A program made the translations under genes and the position numbers. The notes below the pieces were generated by a model. It was not told the origin of the DNA and made no database searches. It was given only the letters and a program-made list of their open reading frames with translations. A stretch of DNA of 7,245 nt, taken from the NCBI GenBank assembly GCA_012514785.1, contig JAAYZP010000252.1, forward strand, positions 1 through 7,245, written 5' to 3'. The DNA is from Propionibacterium sp. (GTDB lineage Bacteria; Actinomycetota; Actinomycetes; Propionibacteriales; Propionibacteriaceae). Below are positions 1-4,978 of this stretch, one piece after another; the stretch's first letter is position 1; the number at the start of each line of letters is the position of its first letter.

Positions 1-2
1 AG

Positions 3-308
3 GCGGGGCAGCTCGCGGCCGAGATGGCCAACCTCCGTGACGAATGGGAAGGACGGCTGGAGCATGCGCGGGCGACCCAGGGCAAGGTGCGTGGAGTCCG
101 CCGCGATTCGGCCACAGCGCTGATCATACGGGACCTGCCGGCGACGCCTGTGCTCACCAGCGCGGCGGTGCAGCGGATCCACGACGTCTCGCACGTCGCG
201 GCGGACCGCGCGCTCGCGGAGTTGGCGGAAGCGAGCATTCTTACGTCCAAGGAGCGACGTGGCGTCCGCTACTTCTACGCAGAGGATCTACTCGACGCTT
301 TCGGCTGA
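3..308 (+). CDS. Fic family protein, C-terminal part (5' end outside window)
   Basis: The frame is open from base 3 and ends at TGA 306-308, so only about the last 101 residues are present and the gene starts left of the window. An internal ATG at 24 lies mid-helix and is not a likely start. The visible part has a helical linker (LRDEWEGRLEHAR) and then a winged-helix module. The latter runs through the recognition-helix stretch VSHVAADRALAELAEASIL to the wing RRGVRYFYAEDLLDAFG, the usual ending of Fic-family proteins whose Fic core precedes a DNA-binding-like wHTH. Fic enzymes transfer AMP (less often other groups) to protein hydroxyls. The catalytic HPFxxGNGR motif would be upstream, so activity cannot be judged here. 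Repeat copy 1 begins about 37 bp after the stop. The alternative is another wHTH-tailed protein; I favour Fic from the C-terminal pattern alone. Confidence 0.72.
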   Translation, partial: AGQLAAEMANLRDEWEGRLEHARATQGKVRGVRRDSATALIIRDLPATPVLTSAAVQRIHDVSHVAADRALAELAEASILTSKERRGVRYFYAEDLLDAFG

Positions 309-345
309 TGGCGCTGGTTCACCACGGACCCGCCGCCTGGTCGGC

Positions 346-462
346 GCGATCCTGGTCGTAGACGACAAGTAGTCACTCTTGCCACCGTCTGAAGTGGCAA
401 GAGTGACTGTTAGTCCCGGCCGGAACCTTGCCGGCCTGCTCACCAGCGCCGAAGCGTTCTCC
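346..462. repeat. Structured direct repeat, copy 1 (two stem-loops)
   Basis: This copy matches 1193-1309 with 9 differences in 117 positions, at a constant offset of 847. It holds a 15-bp perfect hairpin (arms 371-385 and 394-408, loop CGTCTGAA) extended outward by two G.U pairs and an A-U pair. A second stem has arms GGCCGG 418-423 and CCGGCC 431-436 around loop AACCTTG. It lies between the Fic gene and the antitoxin promoter. There is no T-tract after the stem, so it is not a textbook intrinsic terminator, though such a stem could block read-through in either direction. A small REP or MITE-type element is an alternative reading. Confidence 0.85.
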
Positions 463-488
463 TTCGCAGGCCTCCCTGGCCACCGAGA

Positions 489-500
489 TATACTGTTGGT
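489..500 (+). promoter_or_regulatory. Predicted leaderless promoter of the MazEF-type module
   Basis: TATACT at 489-494 matches the actinobacterial -10 pattern TANNNT. With the last T at -7, the transcript would start exactly on the G of the GTG at 501, giving a leaderless mRNA. No Shine-Dalgarno is visible before this start, which fits. I see no convincing -35. It lies 27 bp after the end of repeat copy 1. Confidence 0.6.
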
Positions 501-752
501 GTGACAGATATGGTTACGATCAAGGTCCCTCGGGGGGTTCGCGATAAGGTCCGCGACGCTGCCCAAGCTGCCCACGTGACTCAGGGTCAGCTCATCGAGG
601 AACTCCTGAGAGAGCGCCGGAAAGCCGAGTTCTGGGCGACCTTGGAGTCGGAGATTCCTGACAAGGAGTACCTCGATGAACTCGACGAGGCTGATCGGGC
701 GTTCGCTGCCGACGCTGAGGCGGCCATCACTGATTACGAGGCTAGTGAGTGA
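501..752 (+). CDS. MazE-type ribbon-helix-helix antitoxin
   Basis: This 83-residue protein is the antitoxin partner of the adjacent MazF-like toxin. Residues about 4-40 (VTIKVPRGVRDKVRDAAQ, then VTQGQLIEELLRERR) have the strand-helix-helix pattern of a ribbon-helix-helix dimer that would bind the operon's own promoter. The rest, from about 43, is rich in Asp and Glu (DELDEADRAFAADAEAA) and is the likely toxin-wrapping tail. GTG 501 is chosen because it coincides with the predicted leaderless transcription start; ATG 510 is an in-frame alternative. The TGA overlaps the toxin GTG (GTGA, 749-752), so the two are translationally coupled. Many codons end in A or T (gat, gtt, cct, caa), unlike the jet genes, which suggests separate ancestry. 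By family knowledge the complex autorepresses. The VapB or RelB label is less likely, given the PemK/MazF partner. Confidence 0.85.
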   Translation: MTDMVTIKVPRGVRDKVRDAAQAAHVTQGQLIEELLRERRKAEFWATLESEIPDKEYLDELDEADRAFAADAEAAITDYEASE

Positions 753-1087
753 ACCGCACCATCAGTCGCGGTGACGTCGTCTGGGCGAATATGGATCCAA
801 CGATCGGGCGAGAGCAGGCCAAACACCGCCCTTGGCTGGTGCTTTCCGAGCCGCCGCTGCACCGGGCGCGCGGCTTGCTGATCGCAGTCCCCCTGACGCA
901 CACCGACCGAGGCTGGTCGACGCACGTCAATCTCACTCCCGGCGAAACTACTGCGACGGTGGCCATGTGCGAACAGGTCAAGTCGATGTCGATCACCCGC
1001 GTCACACGAGTGGACCCGATGCGGTATCCGATGGAGCTGGTCGACCAAACGCATGAGATTCTCGCGCTGCTGACAGGTGGGCGATGA
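749..1087 (+). CDS. mazF: MazF/PemK family mRNA endoribonuclease toxin
   Basis: This 112-residue protein has the full length of the MazF/PemK family, which cuts single-stranded RNA at short sequences and halts growth when free of antitoxin. Visible landmarks are the opening strand RGDVVWANMDPTIGREQ (7-23), the KHRPWLVLS segment (25-33), the strand LLIAVPLT (43-50), and VAMCEQVKSMSITRV near residues 70-85. By comparison with B. subtilis MazF, R27 and T50 match the catalytic Arg and Thr, so the toxin looks intact. The GTG start overlaps the antitoxin stop. GAGG at 738-741, 7 bases upstream, can serve as the ribosome site. It is probably controlled only through the upstream antitoxin promoter. 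The cleavage motif cannot be told from sequence. The next element downstream is repeat copy 2. Confidence 0.93.
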   Translation: MNRTISRGDVVWANMDPTIGREQAKHRPWLVLSEPPLHRARGLLIAVPLTHTDRGWSTHVNLTPGETTATVAMCEQVKSMSITRVTRVDPMRYPMELVDQTHEILALLTGGR

Positions 1088-1192
1088 CCCAGCCGGTCTC
1101 GCTGCCGCAGGCACCGCTGAGTGCCCGCGCCTGCCGCATCACGCCTTCCAAGAACCACAGGGCGCTCTGGGCGCTTCACCAGATCGCCCGGT

Positions 1193-1309
1193 GCGATCCT
1201 GGTCGTCGACGACTAATAGTCACTCTTGCCACCGTCTGAAGTGGCAAGAGTGACTATTAGTCCCGGTTGGAACCTTGCCGGCCTGCTCGCCAGCGCCGAC
1301 GCGTTCCCC
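1193..1309. repeat. Structured direct repeat, copy 2 (20-bp perfect hairpin)
   Basis: This is the second copy of the element at 346-462. Its main stem has perfect 20-bp arms: CTAATAGTCACTCTTGCCAC at 1213-1232 pairs with 1241-1260 around the same 8-base loop CGTCTGAA. Upstream is a perfect 12-bp palindrome, GTCGTCGACGAC (1202-1213). The second stem reads GGTTGG (1265-1270) and CCGGCC (1278-1283), and still pairs in plus-strand RNA by two G.U pairs. It separates the mazF end from the mntA promoter. The interval 1088-1356 contains no gene I can support. Confidence 0.87.
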
Positions 1310-1343
1310 CTGATTTGCCTATATCGACCTCGATGACCCTCGG

Positions 1344-1356
1344 TATCGTTGACCGT
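1344..1356 (+). promoter_or_regulatory. Predicted leaderless promoter of mntA-hepT
   Basis: TATCGT at 1344-1349 fits the TANNNT -10 pattern. The A of ATG 1357 is 8 bases after its last T, so transcription would begin at or one base before the start codon. No Shine-Dalgarno lies upstream. The same hexamer precedes the small minus-strand gene near 2341. The HTH of the encoded MntA is the natural candidate regulator. Confidence 0.5.
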
Positions 1357-1800
1357 ATGGACATTCGGGCGCGACGCTTGGCCGCTGGCTTGAGCCAGTC
1401 GGAGCTCGCTCGCGCGGCCGAAGTGCCGCAGCCGAACTTGTCGGCGTACGAACGTGGGCGCCGGGCCCCGAGTCCAGAGGTCCTTGCGCGGATCGATCGT
1501 GCCCTGCAGGTGCGGCCCTCGCAACGCATCGCGGAGCACCGGGAAGCCGTCCGGCAGGTGGTCGCCAAGCATCACGCCGTCAACCCACGCCTGTTCGGGT
1601 CGGTCGCGCGCGGCGCGGACGACATCGGATCGGACCTCGACGTGCTCGTCGACTTCACGGAGCACGCCAGCCTGTTGGACGAGGTGGGGCTGCGACTCGA
1701 CCTCACGGACCTGCTCGGGGTGGAGGTGGACGTCGTGGCAGCTGACACCCTGCGCGATGAGATCCGCGACCGGGTGCTTGCTGAAGCGGTCCCGTTGTGA
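1357..1800 (+). CDS. mntA: MntA-like antitoxin: XRE helix-turn-helix fused to nucleotidyltransferase
   Basis: This 147-residue protein has two domains. Residues 1-50 form an XRE-type HTH (RRLAAGLSQSELARAAEV, then PNLSAYERGRRAPSPEVL). Residues about 55-147 form a minimal nucleotidyltransferase. The catalytic signature is complete: G81 S82, ten residues, then D93-L94-D95 (GSX10DXD), with D125 in VEVDVV as the probable third metal ligand. In the HEPN/MNT systems studied so far (type VII toxin-antitoxin), MntA inactivates HepT by AMPylating a tyrosine. Here that target would be Y84 of the next gene. ATG 1357 is chosen because the HTH begins there and a -10 box is placed for it; ATG 1333 is possible, and the TTG at 1267 lies inside the repeat. 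The stop overlaps hepT by GTGA. The HTH suggests that this antitoxin also represses its own promoter, which is inference. Confidence 0.92.
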   Translation: MDIRARRLAAGLSQSELARAAEVPQPNLSAYERGRRAPSPEVLARIDRALQVRPSQRIAEHREAVRQVVAKHHAVNPRLFGSVARGADDIGSDLDVLVDFTEHASLLDEVGLRLDLTDLLGVEVDVVAADTLRDEIRDRVLAEAVPL

Positions 1801-2144
1801 ACGCGGATGCGAGGCGGGCGAGGGACGCCATTCAGCGGATCATCACGGTCTGCGACACGCTCGTCGAGCTGACCCAGATCCCCGAGCATCAGTTCCTGGG
1901 CGACACACGCAGCCAGTGGGCAGTGGAGATGGGCCTCATCCGAATCGGCGAAGGGGTGAACCGGGTCCCGGCAGAAGTATTGGAGCGGTTCGACGCCCAG
2001 CCATGGCTGCAGATTGGCGGAATGCGTAACTTCGCCGCCCACCAGTACGATCTCGATCCGCGACGCGTCTGGCGCACCGTGACCCGCGACATGCCTACGC
2101 TGCGCGCGTATCTCGCCGACGTCGTGCTCCCAGGGTTGGAGTGA
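1797..2144 (+). CDS. hepT: HepT-like HEPN RNase toxin (DUF86 family)
   Basis: This 115-residue, all-helical HEPN protein is the toxin of the MntA pair. The catalytic and regulatory motif RX4HXY is intact: R77, H82 and Y84 in GGMRNFAAHQYDLD. It is preceded by WAVEMGLIRIGEGVNRVP (41-58), the usual HepT helix, and the conserved W70 segment. Known HepT proteins act as RNases, with R and H in the active site and the Tyr as the AMPylation target of MntA. GTG 1797 sits within the last codons of mntA (GTGA overlap), and no strong ribosome site is seen, so expression probably depends on coupling to mntA translation. All key residues are present, so I expect an active toxin. Downstream the sequence changes character within 20 bp, where a minus-strand toxin stub is cut off. 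Confidence 0.93.
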   Translation: MNADARRARDAIQRIITVCDTLVELTQIPEHQFLGDTRSQWAVEMGLIRIGEGVNRVPAEVLERFDAQPWLQIGGMRNFAAHQYDLDPRRVWRTVTRDMPTLRAYLADVVLPGLE

Positions 2145-2161
2145 CCAACGGAGGCCCGGCT

Positions 2162-2188
2162 CTACCTGTCGACGAGCCAGCTAGTCAC
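2162..2188 (-). pseudogene. Stub of a PIN-type (VapC-like) toxin
   Basis: On the minus strand, GTG at 2188-2186 overlaps the stop of the small upstream ORF as GTGA and encodes VTSWLVDR before TAG at 2164-2162. The pattern resembles the first strand of PIN toxins that open like VTTWILDKSA, where the Asp is the first metal ligand. Only 8 residues remain, and what follows is the 3' end of hepT on the other strand. The stub would be non-functional. The match is short, so this rests mostly on the GTGA antitoxin-toxin layout shared with the two intact modules. Confidence 0.35.
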
Positions 2189-2319
2189 CGCCACGCGGTA
2201 TCCATGAACGAAGGATCATCCAGGTCGCCGAAGGCAATGGCAGACCGTTTCCAATCGTCTGCTGTGACCGTCACGTCGACGGTGCTGTCGCTGAGACCTC
2301 TGATGGGAACGTTCACCAC
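2185..2319 (-). CDS. Small protein, possible orphan VapB-like antitoxin
   Basis: This is a 44-codon minus-strand ORF of unrecognised family. The start is GTG 2319, or the tandem GTG at 2316; the peptide begins VVNVPIRGLSDSTVDVTV and ends DDPSFMDTAWR. Support is good for so small a gene. AGGAGG lies at 2331-2326, six bases before the first GTG. TATCGT at 2346-2341 is a plausible -10 giving a 15-base leader, and the stop overlaps a further GTG start as GTGA, as in the antitoxin genes nearby. The first half could form a strand-helix unit and the end is acidic, both common in antitoxins, but no family motif is certain. If the downstream PIN-like stub is real, this is the surviving antitoxin of a broken vapBC-like pair. 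It might neutralise a related toxin elsewhere, which is speculation. Confidence 0.5.
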   Translation of the reverse strand: MVNVPIRGLSDSTVDVTVTADDWKRSAIAFGDLDDPSFMDTAWR

Positions 2320-2334
2320 AGCCCACCTCCTGTT

Positions 2335-2346
2335 GGTATCACGATA
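2335..2346 (-). promoter_or_regulatory. Predicted promoter of the small minus-strand gene
   Basis: TATCGT on the minus strand (2346-2341) matches TANNNT and is identical to the -10 proposed for mntA. It would start transcription near 2334, three bases before the AGGAGG ribosome site. No clear -35 is seen. Confidence 0.4.
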
Positions 2347-2413
2347 GCGCTCGGGGTCGCGGCTGAGGATGTCTCGTTCGACTCTTCCGCAAGTCGCAGC
2401 GAAGGTTGGGGGT

Positions 2414-2525
2414 GGTTTCGACCATTCGCGGGCTCGTTCCTCGCGCCGCGAAGCTCAACCATCAATGGTGGCCGCGGGCCAAGGCTGGCCCTTTCCACTC
2501 CTGTATCGCGGGCGAGCTCAACCAT
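2414..2525. repeat. Degenerate REP-like patch (GGTTTCGAC / GCTCAACCAT motifs)
   Basis: GGTTTCGACC occurs at 2414-2423, and GCTCAACCAT occurs twice, at 2453-2462 and 2516-2525. These halves resemble extragenic palindromes I associate with GC-rich actinobacteria, of the form TGGTTGAGC..GTCGAAACC; that comparison is from memory. Between them GGGCCA AGGC TGGCCC (2476-2491) forms a 6-bp stem followed by TTT and could act as a weak terminator. With the small minus-strand gene, this accounts for the 390 bp between hepT and the hydrolase. I see no further gene here. Confidence 0.45.
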
Positions 2526-2534
2526 TTCAGAGTG

Positions 2535-3404
2535 TCAGGACTGGAGCCAGGCCAGCGTCCGGTCCAGGAAGTCGATGATGTCGGTGGTCACCTCGTCGCG
2601 GTTGATCTCGTTCAGCAACTCGTGGCGCGCCTGCGGGTAGAGCTTCACTATCACGTCGGTGAGCCCCGCCTCCTTGTAGCGGTCCGCCGTCGCCTGCACG
2701 CCCTCGCCGCCGGCGCCGCCGACGGGGTCCTGGTCGCCCGAGACGAGCAGGATGGGGAGGTCGTCGCGGATCCCTTTGACGGCCTCGACGTCGGCCGCGT
2801 GCATCAACGTCTTCAGGTCCGACGGCATGGCCGCCGCCCAACCGCACGCCTCGTCGGCGACGTACTTGTCCACCTCCGCGGCGTCGCGGCTCAGCCACTC
2901 GAAGCCGGTGCGGTGCTCGAACGGGGCGTTGAACGCGGACAGGTCCGCCGGGCCCTCGGCGGTGAGCACGGGCACCAGCGCGGGGACGTCGCCCGTGCCG
3001 CTCAGCACCACCGACGCCACCTCCGCCGAGTGCTCCAGCAGGTACTGCTGCGCCCCGAACGAGCCCAGGCTGTGGCCGATGAGGGCGACGTCGAGGCTCG
3101 GATTGTCCTTGCGGATGCGGGCGTTGACGAGGGCGAAGTCGTCCACCCAGCCCGACCATCCGTCGCGGCCCCAATTCCCGTACTCGCCCGCGGCGCTCCG
3201 GCCCGACGCTCGCTGGTCCGGCGCGTAGACGACGTAGCCGGCGCCCGTGAGCGCCTCCCCGAAGCGGCGGTACCGGCCCGCGTGCTCCGCCAATCCGTGG
3301 TGGATCTGCACGGCCGCCTTCGGCTTCCCACCCACGGGGGCCCAGCGGTACACGTGCAGGTCGATGCCGTCGTTGGTGGTGACGATGATGGTGCTCTCTT
3401 CCAT
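2535..3404 (-). CDS. Alpha/beta hydrolase, monoglyceride lipase / lysophospholipase type
   Basis: This 289-residue serine hydrolase is of the Hydrolase_4 (S33-like) type and probably hydrolyses monoacylglycerol or lysophospholipid esters in the cytoplasm; no signal peptide or membrane segment is visible. Landmarks are HHGLAEHAGRY (35-45, the oxyanion region), PDQRASGRS (62-70), the nucleophile elbow GHSLGS with S112, GDQDPVGG with D226 as the likely acid, and ARHELLNEINRDEV with H261. The triad is complete. ATG 3404 is chosen because TAGCGT (3416-3411) puts the transcription start exactly on it, with no Shine-Dalgarno present. It is transcribed away from jetA across 80 bp. It is not a known Wadjet component and is more likely a chromosomal neighbour marking the island edge. 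Codon use is strongly C/G-ending, as in jet. The exact substrate is unknown. Confidence 0.93.
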   Translation of the reverse strand: MEESTIIVTTNDGIDLHVYRWAPVGGKPKAAVQIHHGLAEHAGRYRRFGEALTGAGYVVYAPDQRASGRSAAGEYGNWGRDGWSGWVDDFALVNARIRKDNPSLDVALIGHSLGSFGAQQYLLEHSAEVASVVLSGTGDVPALVPVLTAEGPADLSAFNAPFEHRTGFEWLSRDAAEVDKYVADEACGWAAAMPSDLKTLMHAADVEAVKGIRDDLPILLVSGDQDPVGGAGGEGVQATADRYKEAGLTDVIVKLYPQARHELLNEINRDEVTTDIIDFLDRTLAWLQS

Positions 3405-3416
3405 GTGACGACGCTA
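3405..3416 (-). promoter_or_regulatory. Predicted leaderless promoter of the hydrolase
   Basis: On the minus strand, TAGCGT at 3416-3411 followed by six bases puts +1 on the A of ATG 3404. A possible -35, TGTACA (3438-3433), lies 16 bases upstream, inside the shared palindrome. Confidence 0.5.
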
Positions 3417-3430
3417 CCAGCGCGAACCAC

Positions 3431-3440
3431 CGTGTACACG
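3431..3440. promoter_or_regulatory. Perfect palindrome CGTGTACACG in the divergent intergenic region
   Basis: A 10-bp perfect palindrome stands between the hydrolase and jetA. Its core TGTACA (3433-3438) occupies the -35 position for both predicted promoters, with 16 bases to the hydrolase -10 and 18 to the jetA -10. It may simply be a symmetric -35 or may be an operator; no regulator gene is encoded beside it. Confidence 0.4.
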
Positions 3441-3456
3441 CAGACCGGAACCTCAG

Positions 3457-3480
3457 TACGGTGGTCCCGGAGAGGAGGTG
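3457..3480 (+). promoter_or_regulatory. Predicted jetA promoter and ribosome binding site
   Basis: TACGGT (3457-3462) fits TANNNT and predicts a start near 3469. AGGAGG at 3473-3478 then lies six bases before ATG 3485. This strong ribosome site decides the start in favour of 3485 over the in-frame GTG at 3461. Unlike the neighbouring genes with leaderless-type starts, jetA therefore has a short leader. Confidence 0.55.
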
Positions 3481-3484
3481 GCCG

Positions 3485-4978
3485 ATGACGGAACCGACGA
3501 GCGGCTGGGCGCTGCTGCCGCTGCCCGGCGCCGTGACGGCCGCGTCCTATCTCACCGGCAGCCTCGCCAAGCAGTACCGACTCATCGTCGACATCCTCGA
3601 CGACCAACGCAGCGCCACGCTCACCGGCGTCGGCTTCGACGAGCTCGCCGCCCTCATCCGCGGCCGCCTGCCCGACGAGCACGCGCGCGAACTCCTCGAC
3701 GAACTCGCCCTGGACTCCCGCATGCGGCAGCTCGTCGAGTGGGGCACCTGCACCTCCTGGCAGGACCGCGCCGAATCCCAGGAGGACTTCCTCCGCAACC
3801 GCTACCGCTACCAGCTCACCGAAGCCGGGTCGCAGATCAACGCCGCCGCCCGCGCCATCGACGCCGAACTCGGCACCACCTCCACCGCAGTGCTCCTCGC
3901 GCCGGCCGCGATCGTCGACCGCCTGCGCGGCACCCTCGAAGCGCTCCGCGTGGACGACCCCGTGGCGGCCGCCAACGAGTTCTCCCAGGTCCGGCACACG
4001 CTCGACGCCATGAGCGCCGCCGCCTCCGAATGGCAGACCCGCCTCGCCGCCGCGCTCGGCGGCTCGCCCACCGAAGCGAAGGTCACCCGCCTCCTCGAGA
4101 CGATCCTCGCCTACGCGGATGCCTGGGGCTCCGGCGTCGACGCGTGGACCGACACCATCGCCGGCCTCCTCCCCGACGTCACCGGGATCGACGACGCCCA
4201 CTGGCACGCGATGGCGCTCGTCCGCCTCGGCTCCAAGGCCACCGCGGACGCGCTCGCTGCCACGGTGGAGGAGATGCGCGGCGACGTCGACCGTCTCGCG
4301 CTCTGGTTCACCGCGCCCACACTCCAAGCCGCGCGCCTCCGCCGCCAGATCCGCGACGCCGTCACCCCCGTCCTGCGCAGCCACCGCGCGCTGCTCGCCG
4401 TCGGCGGCACCGTCTCACGCAAGGCCGACCTCCTCCGCCTCGCCGGCGCCATCGAGGCCGCACCCAGCGACGATGACGCCTGGCAGATCTGGTGCACCGC
4501 CACCGGCCTCTACTCCGCCCGCCACGTCGCCGACGAGGCCCCCGAGATCACCGACCCCGCCCACGTCTCCGCCTGGGACGCGCCCCCGGTGTCGCTCTCG
4601 CGCCGCCTCCGCACCCAGGGCCCCCGCTCGCTCTCCGGACGCCCGCCGCACATCGTCGACCGCCGCACCGCCCGCGAGGAGGCCCGGCGCCGCGCCCAAC
4701 GCGAGCGGGCCGACGTCGAACGCGCCGCCGCCACGCTCGCCAGCCACTCGGGCATGCCGCTCAGGGACTGGCCGCCGCTCAGCGCGGCCGAGTCCGAGCT
4801 GCTCCTCGACATGATCGCCGCCGCACGCAACCACGTCGCCGACGACGGCACCAGCCACGCGATCAGCCCCGACGGTCGCTGGAACCTGCGCTACCACCCC
4901 GCCGACGGCTCGGCCGTGATCGACGTCCCCGACGGGCGCATCGTGCTCGCCGATGGCATCGTGGAGTTCGGCACATGA
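3485..4978 (+). CDS. jetA: Wadjet type II JetA (TIGR02677 / DUF2397)
   Basis: This 497-residue protein is the kleisin-like (MukF-analogous) subunit of an SMC-type anti-plasmid complex. Family features are the N-terminal helical part YLTGSLAKQYRLIVDIL (about 23-39), the stretch LVEWGTCTSWQDRAESQEDFLRNRYRYQLTEAG (about 82-114) typical of TIGR02677, and long central helices. A basic segment, RRTAREEARRRAQRERADVERAA, lies near residues 397-420. The C-terminal beta-rich tail WNLRYHPADGSAVIDVPDGRIVLADG closes the family length. By family knowledge JetA bridges the JetC heads and binds JetB. It is the first gene of the operon, starts at ATG 3485 after AGGAGG, and overlaps jetB by ATGA. Codons are almost uniformly C/G-ending, which produces many long spurious frames on both strands. 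No disruption is seen. Confidence 0.92.
   Translation: MTEPTSGWALLPLPGAVTAASYLTGSLAKQYRLIVDILDDQRSATLTGVGFDELAALIRGRLPDEHARELLDELALDSRMRQLVEWGTCTSWQDRAESQEDFLRNRYRYQLTEAGSQINAAARAIDAELGTTSTAVLLAPAAIVDRLRGTLEALRVDDPVAAANEFSQVRHTLDAMSAAASEWQTRLAAALGGSPTEAKVTRLLETILAYADAWGSGVDAWTDTIAGLLPDVTGIDDAHWHAMALVRLGSKATADALAATVEEMRGDVDRLALWFTAPTLQAARLRRQIRDAVTPVLRSHRALLAVGGTVSRKADLLRLAGAIEAAPSDDDAWQIWCTATGLYSARHVADEAPEITDPAHVSAWDAPPVSLSRRLRTQGPRSLSGRPPHIVDRRTAREEARRRAQRERADVERAAATLASHSGMPLRDWPPLSAAESELLLDMIAAARNHVADDGTSHAISPDGRWNLRYHPADGSAVIDVPDGRIVLADGIVEFGT

Noticed and set aside
1084..1239. 51-codon frame beginning with ATG overlapping the mazF stop
   Set aside because: It runs into the hairpin of repeat copy 2 and ends in its loop. 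It has no family pattern and only the accidental ATGA overlap in its favour.
346..1309. The palindromic repeats as integron attC sites or as a CRISPR array
   Set aside because: I found no GTTRRRY/RYYYAAC core pair at the ends of the hairpins and no integrase. Two copies 847 bp apart with genes between them are not a CRISPR array.
346..1309. RNA antitoxin of a type III toxin-antitoxin system
   Set aside because: Type III antitoxins are short tandem repeats just upstream of a ToxN-like toxin. Here the copies flank a complete protein antitoxin-toxin pair.
288..1665. Minus-strand frames at 288-575 and 1213-1665 that share a similar peptide (SALxSRPARF, VTLATSDGGKSDY)
   Set aside because: The similarity comes only from the DNA repeat. 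The frames run through hairpins and antisense to mntA, with no promoter or ribosome site.
2141..2347. Plus-strand 68-residue frame after hepT starting with GTGA overlap
   Set aside because: It is low-complexity and antisense to the better supported small minus-strand gene, with no domain pattern.
2313..2525. Minus-strand 70-residue frame
   Set aside because: It is built from the REP-like patch, and it ends across the ribosome site and start of the small gene. No protein family is recognisable.
2406..4384. Long frames at 2406-3488 (+) and 3002-4384 (-)
   Set aside because: They are high-GC shadows of the hydrolase and jetA. Their peptides are Arg/Gly/Ala-rich with no family motif, while the opposing frames carry full catalytic or family signatures.
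4492..4974. Upstream extension of the jetB frame inside jetA
   Set aside because: The extension is an Arg/Pro-rich shadow translation. The TIGR02678 homology begins after ATG 4975, which has a GGAG site and an ATGA overlap.
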